In this document: one piece after another, positions 57,001 through 64,000 of the stretch
Position numbering within the stretch: the stretch's first letter is position 1
Layout of the letters: every line of letters starts with the position of its first letter
Source of the DNA: Cylicocyclus nassatus
Lineage: Eukaryota; Nematoda; Chromadorea; Rhabditida; Strongylidae
Assembly (NCBI GenBank): GCA_958299035.1
Contig: CATQJL010000112.1
Coordinates: forward strand, 10,516,880-10,580,879
Direction of reading: 5' to 3'
Length of the DNA: 64,000 nucleotides
Notes under the pieces: generated by a model
What the model was told of the DNA's origin: nothing
Database searches by the model: none
The model's input: the letters and a program-made list of their open reading frames with translations, nothing else
Position numbers and translations under genes: made by a program

Positions 57001-60000
57001 AGAAGTTCTTATACACACCCGTTGAGCCTGCTATGTCTTATTATCTACTTCTATATAGAACATCGGAATGATAAACAAACTGTCGTAAGGCCTGTGAAAT
57101 TACTGATAACTTGCTTCAAAAGAATTCTTGTTGTTTCTTCAACCGCATCCCCGCAGCTCAGAGAACGATAACGGTTAGTTTGTATACCATGGGTAAAAAG
57201 CAGTGGCGTACCGAGGGGGGAAGGGCGGGAGGAGGAGGCCCATCGAGAATGGGTCGCGAAATTTTTGAAAGTTACTTATATGGGTTATAAAAATCTGCAA
57301 GTGACTTGTTTATTTTTGTAAAAATTGAAATAATTTTTAAAAATTTTTAAAAAGTTCTAATTAGCCCTGTAAAAAAAATTTTCTGTTTTGAGAAGCACCC
57401 CAAAAAAATTTTGGAGTGCGTGGCTGACGCCACGCACCTTCTTTAGAAAAAAATTTTTGTCTCCCCCCCCCCCCCCCGAACCGAAATCCTGGGTACGCCA
57501 CTGGTAAAAAGGAAGGATTGTTTCCGTCCACATGTTTGCTGCCAGACACCCACAGCAGTTTAGATAAGCTCAAGAAATGGTCATCAAAAGTGCTCTAACA
57601 CACTTTTACAAAGCGCGCCAGAAAAATGGCTTGTTTCACGATCAACAGTCACTCATATGACATCAAATCTGGCTTGTTTATACTTAATGGAGAGAAAGAA
57701 CAATGTATGGAATGTTATGAGAAACTTAGATGAATGGAAGGCGAGTCCAACCCGAGTTCGTTGGCACCGTGCCAGTTAGGTGCCAGTTGAGTTGTCCCTC
57801 TCCCATTATTGTTGACTTGATAAGCTCTTTAGCTTGAGCTCTAACCCATTAGTACTTGATACACTTTGTCATGGCCTTGGGTAAATAACCACCGTCTTTC
57901 TACCGTGTACTGTTTTGCTTCAATTTCCTTGTCTAAATTCCACTTCCGTCTGCTAATAATTTGCTGAAAATTTTTGAAGCCATATCTCTTTGCGCACCTC
58001 AGTGAGTCGTGTTTTGCGAACTCAAGAGATACTTCGCAATGCATGGCTTTCAAAATCCCCAGCCTGCTTGCGTGGCTTTCTATTCTTAAAACATACCATA
58101 AACAAAAGGGACAGATAAATGTAGCACATACCGCTATGACTAATGGCTTCCATCTAAACTCGGTTAGTGACGCAACATATCCGGGATAATCTTCAAAGTT
58201 GAATTTACGAAACTCAAGAAATTTCCATTCCTGAAACAAAGCTGCTTTCAGTTTAGTAATCTCATCAGTTTCAATTTAGTTTAATAAAGTGAAAATGGAA
58301 AGAAGACTTTGAAATAAATGTCTACACAAAAGATACTTTACCTTAAACTGGTTAGAATCGACATTCCCCAGATCGTATATTATCATGCGTTGGTCCAAAA
58401 AGTATTTTGCAACACTTTTAACCTAAACATATAATTTGATCAATTACAGATGATTTCCAACTATCTGTCACAGCGTATTACTTACAAGATTTAGAGCCTC
58501 ATGTTGATGATTGTTTGAGAATGCGGTGACAAATACTGGAGCAGATTGTTTCCAAATCAAAGATAATCCAGAAGTGTCTAGTAATCCTGTAATCCAACGA
58601 ATATTTTGTAAGAGCAAAAAACGGAGCAGTTAGGTTTCTCCTCCAGAATCCGTTTTGAAAATCGCTAAAAAGAGTTGCAAGAGTTTAGGAGCCCTACGAA
58701 TAAAAAGATTCTGGTTTTATCATTCTTCATATCACTCAAGCAGTGCATAATAGATTAGGAAAAAATAATTGCGCGCACAAGGGTTCTCCTAGGCCACTTT
58801 ATGAATAATGGTCTTCCCTCGTTTATAGCAATTAGTCCTTACCCCAAGTACTAAAGTCTTACCTAATTTTTTGAGTGCTGGTAGATATTGGCAGGAGAAT
58901 CTTCTACCATGAACACTCCTATTTTCAGGTAAGTGATAACAAAAGTCATAATTACTTCCATCCGTGTCGACGCATTTACAGTTGTCCGAGATTTCCTGAA
59001 AATAATTGGTAATGTCAGTTATCAGGCTTTACTCATTTGCTTCTAAAATTTTAGATTATGTGCAAATTTTATGATCTTTTCCTCTAGAAGAACTTGATAA
59101 TTGATTTTGAGGCTTTCGCAACATGCTGAAGACTTAAAGCATTCAGGTATTTTACTCCTACCCATAACCTTGGCTTGGACATTGACAAATTTGGTTTGCA
59201 AAAGATTTTGTTATAGTAAACATTATTTAAACTGGTTTATGCCATTCAAATTCAGGTTGCTTGCCGACGAGTAGGTTCTTTGATACATACCCTGGATATA
59301 AAAATTCTCAAAAGCTTCTAAATTCTTGAAATTTGCAGAAAAAGGGTACTACCCGCCAAACTGAACATAAACTATGCTCCGTTGATCAAAATATTTAAAA
59401 AATGATCAGAGAGCTGACGAAAGGTGGCTTGGTTATTTTCTTAAACAGAAGTGCAGAGACTGCAGAAGTTTTGTTTTGTAATCTGATTGGAAACGGTTTG
59501 CCTGCGTAAACAGGAGATAAAAGAAGTTGCAGTACTTTTATCGTCTTCAGCTCAGATTTCTTTAGGCTTTTTTACGATTGTTTTGTTTTGTTATTGAAAC
59601 GACATGATAATAGAAAAACATCAGTTTGGATTCTAGGTTAACATAGTTACACTCGAGGAACAAAAATTTTATTTCTAGCAGTCTCCTTCTCATTTCCAGA
59701 CTATCTGAAGAGATCCAATTTTTAACGTGTACCCGTCGACATAAGCAAGACACAAGCAATTTGTAAATGGTTTTTAATAATTGGCAGTTTTCCAATTCAT
59801 GTCACTGCATGGTCCAGTCTTCAGTTTGCATCGTATTAGACCAAGTTATTGAGGTGGATAAACATAAAAGTGTGGGAGACCAGGGCTCGGCACGAGATGG
59901 CTAAATGAAAATGCAAAAAACGAAGTCCCCCTTGACCCGACACCATATTCCCTAAAAATTCTCAAAAAACGAAACGTCGACTATCCACAAAAACAAAACC

Positions 60001-60491
60001 TCCTGCTTTTTGTCCCAAAAACGATATCCAGCTTGCTTGTAAGCCACCTGTGCCGAGCCCTGTGGGAGACTATGAGAATTCCCAACGAAAGAAAGAGATA
60101 AAAATGCAGTTGAAAATTATCGGCAATTGTTTACACTAATGCAACAAAATGAGAATGTAATGCTGAATATTTCTTTGTCTTCCCTCTTTACCAAGTCTGA
60201 GTTGCTGATAATCTCAGAGTTTCAAATTAAAAAGTGCAAAAAAAATTATTTTTCGATAATGATGCCCATGCAATATTATAAAAAATTTGCGAATCTCACC
60301 TCTACCTTTGATTTTAAGTGAGTGCCATTTCGCTGCGTGTAGAAAATGATGACAATGAATGAGCATGTGATAAGAAGCAGAAATGACCTGCGAAAGAAAC
60401 TTCTGGTCCGGAACAAATGTTGAGACATATGTGCAAAATGGAAGAGGCGGTGCAATGATGAGTTGCAGCAAAAAGCTATTGCCATGGCCAC
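54077..60491 (-). CDS. DUF1647 (glycosyltransferase-like) gene, 3' part probably frameshifted
   Basis: Minus-strand exons with matching phases: 58863-58995, 58486-58586, 58342-58422, 58132-58230, 54890-55005. They join into the family signature: DNCKCVDTDGSNYDFCYHLP, SVHGRRFSCQYLP, APVFVTAFSNNHQHEALNL, RMIIYDLGNVDSNQFK, FRKFNFEDYPGYVASLTEFR, WKPLVIA, ETLLEFGAIWYMDSSVVF. Exon 60306-60491 (62 codons) has an N-terminal transmembrane anchor (SFLLLITCSFIVIIFY) and is the likely first exon, although an exon or two between 60306 and 58995 is missing. The next exon, about 54077-54194, begins in phase (FAPLCMMQST) but the homologous continuation (HDVVCDVSYKMHKLFDFG) is in another frame, a one-base shift near 54147. 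The family is common in nematodes and of uncharacterised activity. A type II Golgi or membrane enzyme is inferred. Confidence 0.75.
54500..54701. mobile_element. PIF/Harbinger-type MITE, 202 bp
   Basis: GGCCCCGGTCAGACTTCACG and CGTGAAGTCTGCCCGGGGCC are inverted; TAA flanks both sides (54497-54499, 54702-54704). It lies in an intron of the DUF1647 gene. Confidence 0.75.
55006..55811. other. Intron of the DUF1647 gene with an SL1-like 22-mer at 55175-55196
   Basis: The minus strand reads AGTTTAATTGCCCAAGTTTG then AG, 20 of 22 matches to SL1. No exon was recognised in this part. Confidence 0.5.
55812..56181 (+). mobile_element. hAT-type MITE, 370 bp (CAGTGGCGGACCGAG)
   Basis: CAGTGGCGGACCGAG and CTCGGACCGCCACTG bracket the element. 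The 8-bp target duplication GTACATAA is intact on both sides (55804-55811, 56182-56189). G- and C-runs follow the termini. Same orientation and body as the copy at 57201. Confidence 0.9.
56190..57192. other. Intron of the DUF1647 gene with an SL1-like 22-mer at 56658-56679
   Basis: The minus strand reads AATCTAATTACCCAAGTATG then AG, 18 of 22 matches to SL1. The minus ORF 56743-57018 is hydrophobic by AT-rich composition and is not credited as a gene. Confidence 0.4.
57201..57503 (+). mobile_element. hAT-type MITE, 303 bp (CAGTGGCGTACCGAG)
   Basis: CAGTGGCGTACC and GGTACGCCACTG ends with intact 8-bp duplication GTAAAAAG (57193-57200, 57504-57511). The body GGGTCGCGAAATTTTTGAAA is shared with 55812-56181. 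This copy lacks an internal segment of about 65 bp. Confidence 0.9.
57512..58131. other. Intron of the DUF1647 gene (5' part)
   Basis: The long minus ORF 57841-58239 combines the real exon 58132-58230 with read-through into the intron. The downstream residues do not match the family, while the exon at 55005 does. Confidence 0.6.
59881..60062. mobile_element. hAT-type MITE, 182 bp (CAGGGCTCGGCAC)
   Basis: CAGGGCTCGGCAC and GTGCCGAGCCCTG ends with intact 8-bp duplication TGGGAGAC (59873-59880, 60063-60070). It is inserted in an intron of the DUF1647 gene, between the anchor exon and the body. Confidence 0.9.
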
Positions 60492-61750
60492 AAGGTGCTT
60501 CTTTCAATTTAGCATATGCATAAAACGAGAATTCAGTTCTTTTTCAAATCAGAGGAGTGATTTGACCATGCCAAGGTACGTAGCACCTTCTCCAAGCATT
60601 TTGCTACAAGAAAAGACCTTATACTTTGGTGGGCCTAATGAACAAGACCCTTCGCTGTGTCACTGGACAACATTCTGCATGACCTCTGAATTTTCTTTAT
60701 TGGAATTTTGCTATGGAGGTATTTCTTCAAGAAATACAGGGTTTTTGAAGTCAAAGAGTGAAGTCTTTTCGTCTTTTGAAGTCTTTTCGTCAAGACAGTT
60801 TGTTTTGAATTAGAGATTGCGCTCGTCACAATTAGTCAACCCATTAGACATTCTTCGATATGAGTAGTTGTATATGAACGTTTATGTGAACAGTATATTT
60901 AACGACTTTTTTTTTACATAAAAATCAAATTTGCTGCAAACTTAATATCAGGGCTTTCACACTTAGACCTTCAGTGTGGTTAGGCCATACTTTACCGCGG
61001 CTACCCCGTCATCAATGTTGTCGGTTTCAGGTAGCAAACGATCAAGTGTGCAGCCCTGTTCTAGCCTAATTTGTTTTTGGCATAAAAATTTATTCAAAGA
61101 GATTACGTTAGAGACGATAGGAGACTGCAACGTCATTCAATCAAGTTGCTATATAAATCTTGCACTAAAAATATAATAAAATACGTTCTATGTGTAAATA
61201 ACTTTCTAGTGTATATCATTTACCCCTTCTAACCTATACCAAAAGTTCTACCTTATCATAAACATTGGAGATTTTTTCTACTCGAAAGCAAAACGGTATC
61301 TAAAAATCATGGTTATTCGTAGTAATGTCTGATCAACAAGAAATCTTTCCATGTAGAAAAACTATGTCATAGAACACAAAGCAGTAAAACGAGAATTAAA
61401 TAGACGTTTCAGTAAGTATAGCAAGAAAGCCACTTTTTTACTCTATTCAACATCTACTCTATTCAACACTTGTAACATTGCGATAAGGCTACAATATAAT
61501 TGATTTGACTACTTTTGGTAAGTGCAAGATTTTCTCTGTCTAATATGTTCCGAAGCAAAAGTTTGCTTAGCAACTGGGAAAAAATCATGAATTTTACAAA
61601 TGTTTGGCACAAGACTTAACATGTATCAACCTAATATATCATTACCGCTAACAGCAGTAAACAGAAGTCTGAGAGCATTAACAATACCGTAACAGCGGTA
61701 AAGCAACGAGACAATCTTAAAGAGACAGATAAGCCAATACCACAGCACGA
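60492..61750. other. Probable upstream region of the DUF1647 gene; no other gene seen
   Basis: The plus ORF 60463-60813 is antisense to the anchor exon at its start and has no motif. A solo mariner-type terminus (CAACCTAATATA) is at about 61628. Confidence 0.3.
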
Positions 61751-62020
61751 ATGATGAGTTTTGCCAGCAAACTGCTCACAGAGCAGTGTTTGGTTTGTCT
61801 CTTTAAACGTTTTTTTAAAGAAATGGAGCGAAAGAGAAGATCCAGCTTGGCAAACCTTTTTAAGTTTTCTGATACATTTAACCCAGTAAAAACTTGTGGG
61901 AGAAGTGAATATTATTCCACCGGAGAGGAAATGACTGTCGTTAATTGCATATTGGTTAGCTCCACTAACGAAGTCTCTGCCGATGGTAAAGTCATCAAAG
62001 AGGCTTGCTGTGTAAAGTGG
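61751..62020 (+). CDS. Candidate exon, unknown protein
   Basis: ATGATG opens 90 codons (MMSFASKLLTEQCLVCLFKR to KVIKEACCVKW) ending exactly at a consensus donor (TGG|gtaaga), phase 0. A Cys-containing region, VVNCILVSSTNEVSADGK, precedes the end. I recognise no family. Confidence 0.35.
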
Positions 62021-62847
62021 GTAAGATTTCCGTAATTAGCATGTCAAATTACCTATACGAGCTCTACAAACCATCACCTATCACATTTTCTAGTGTTTCC
62101 AAAAGTTTGGGAGGCGTGATTTTCAGACATGATTAACTTGGTCACGAAAGTAAAGGAAGTCTGCTTTCTTGTGCTCAAAACAAAGTAATACTATTTGTCA
62201 GTTTATGGTAAAAATTAGATCTTCCATCGCTCTCAAAAAGTGGATAAAGAAGGCTGCCAAAATTTCAATCACCGCGTTCACCTTGAGTTCTTCAACTCCC
62301 CCGATTACCACAAAGCCGGAACAAGTCCGATTAAGCTCCAACACCTACTGTAGAATCTTGAGGTTTGTGCTAGCGAATCACATAAAACTAGGGTGGAAAG
62401 ATTCTTCGGTGATAAAGTTAATCGGATCAGGCGCAACCCCTCAAAGTTCAGGCCGCCTGAGCTTTTGTAGCCTTGCGCCTGACCCCCTTAACATGTCTTC
62501 AAAATTCAGAAATAGCTCCATTCCTGGTATAAATACTGAGCACATAGCTCCTTCTTGCTACAGTGAAAATTTGGAGTCAAACACCCTAGCCTTAAAGGCA
62601 GTGGCTCGGCAAATCCTCGACTTGAAGTTTTTTCGCTTACCGGGGTGAAAAGGAGGAAGAAGGGGGGTTGTTTGGGGCTTTTAGGGGGGGGGGGTGGTCG
62701 TTTTCGAAAGACTTGTGCCTGACCTCTTGCTCAACTCTGGTGGAAATCGATAAATTTGACTCAATCGAGAGCTTCACTGTGCTAGTCTACCATTTTTGAT
62801 TTTAAATGGGTCATTAGATCAATTTATCACTTACATTTCGTTTCCAG
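62021..62847. other. No feature confirmed; G-run and solo AGGCAGTGG terminus
   Basis: The 159-codon plus ORF 62169-62648 lacks motifs. GATCAGGCGCAACCCC and inverted GCGCCTGACCCCC form a short inverted repeat near 62425-62485. TTAAAGGCAGTGGCTCGGCA at 62592 matches the MITE at 38311. Confidence 0.35.
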
Positions 62848-62977
62848 CGATCGAACTAGAGAAGCCGTAGAGATTGCAGTGGATAATCCGCAGATGTGCG
62901 TTGTACGTTATTGCGGACTGTCTGCGTCTCTTGTAACAAGGTCGCTCCCTCATCGCAAAAAGGCTCATTTTGCATAA
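62848..62977 (+). CDS. Candidate terminal exon, unknown protein
   Basis: After acceptor CGTTTCCAG the frame reads DRTREAVEIAVDNPQMCVVR then YCGLSASLVTRSLPHRKK to TAA. It needs an incoming phase of 2, so it cannot join the 62020 donor directly. Coding-like composition, family unknown. Confidence 0.3.
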
Positions 62978-64000
62978 ATAGAATGATTTATATGACATTT
63001 GAATGCAGTCTTATCTTCGCTCCCAATCTATTACGAATCAAGTTTGAGAGTTGTCTGAATTACATCGGAACTCATACATTAATTTAAAGTCCTTTAAGAA
63101 TCTAATGGATTCTTTGTACGGATAAATGGTGACTGATACTTCTCTCCCTGGCTTTGCAAAGCTCTAAACTCTTTTTTCAAATTCTGTTGGTACTAAAATT
63201 GGCATCATTTGTATAGATACAAATGGATGCAAGTCTTGTTTCCGGCTTACATTTGCACGACATTCATCAAGTCGTTTTCGTCTGATAGCTGTGCACTTAG
63301 CAACAAAATCGCATTACGTTCGGTTCCTCAGCGAACGCGGACAAAAAAACGGATGGCCGCCGAGGTGGTGAAATTTATGGGAAGTAATTTGGCCTCGAGA
63401 TAATTTTTGGTCTTTCGATTGGGACAGTAAGACTATGACGAAATAAAAGGTTGAAGAGGCTTCCAAATTGTTGTTCTAATTCGGAATCCTATCTTTGTAT
63501 GCAACCACCCAACTTATTAGAAAATATCTTGTCTAGTATAATCCGCTCTTTTTCCCAATATGTGCACTTTAGTGCACTTTTAGAAAGCCGGATGTGCACA
63601 ATTTACAGGGCTGATTAATTAAAGAAAAAGCAAGGCATAACGCTAGTTGCTATCCAAGCAAACCTCCATGCACAATCTGACGCTAATGAGAACATAGTAC
63701 TGTGAAGTTTTCAAATGAGCTCGAGTGAAACTTGCCTCAGACAATCAATGCTCCAAAATTTGCTGAGAATTTTTTAATATCTAAAAGGTGATCTTCTCAA
63801 AGTAACTAGGAATGCCACAGCTCAATTTGCTCGCTATCGTTTTCAGTTAGCAGGGTGTACTGCTCAATAGGATGTCCCAAAAGCCTCTGGGCCTTATATT
63901 TCTCACTGAAGGCTGAAGGCGCGCGAATTTTGGCACAAGACTATGGCCGTAGTAAAGCTCGGTCATGGGAGATTATCTCCCCTGAGACCTCCATGTGATG
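62978..64000. other. No gene recognised
   Basis: AT-rich. ORFs of about 64 codons without motifs. No terminal repeats seen. Confidence 0.3.

Noticed and set aside
57841..58131. Downstream two thirds of the minus ORF ending at 57841
   Set aside because: The family match stops at the donor after LVIA (58132); the continuation ETLLEFGAIWYMDSS is found at 55005, so the rest is intron read-through.

Overview
The window is eukaryotic and most likely from a nematode. The evidence is: an exon chain matching the DUF1647 family, which is expanded in nematodes; a pepsin-type gene with short AG-acceptor exons; introns of about 45-65 nt; a C2H2/MULE/SWIM transposase of the kind seen in worms; and three near-copies of the 22-nt nematode spliced leader SL1. 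No bacterial features are present. Long ORFs are rare because genes are cut into exons of 60-200 nt. I rebuilt exons from reading frame, splice sites and family motifs, without any transcript.

Layout. 1-1086 (+): 3' end of a probable single-pass membrane protein. 2.1-8.4 kb: fold-back and Helitron-like elements around a fragmentary SLC46-like transporter (-). 8.75-13.74 kb: a 174-bp satellite array with an 8-monomer higher-order repeat. 14.5-25.7 kb: mostly non-autonomous transposons (mariner-type MITEs, nested insertions, a Penelope-like tail, SINE-like and Helitron-like copies). 26.9-42.1 kb (+): a large pepsin-like gene. Nine exons at 28999-42060 have mutually compatible phases, and a signal-peptide exon at 26953-27057 may belong to it. 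Both catalytic Asp motifs are replaced in frame. A MULE transposase gene (32.5-35.2 kb, -) lies antisense in its 9-kb intron. 42.1-54 kb: MITEs, ATTCGAA-rich DNA and little recognisable coding sequence. 54.0-60.5 kb (-): a DUF1647 glycosyltransferase-like gene whose 3.1-kb intron holds two sister hAT MITEs and whose last visible exon looks frameshifted. 61.7-63 kb (+): two candidate exons of unknown function.

The genes do not form a pathway. The pepsin-like protein (secreted, probably non-catalytic) and the DUF1647 protein (predicted type II membrane protein) both belong to the secretory system. The rest is dominated by mobile DNA, and several insertions can be dated relative to each other from target-site duplications and intact copies elsewhere in the window.
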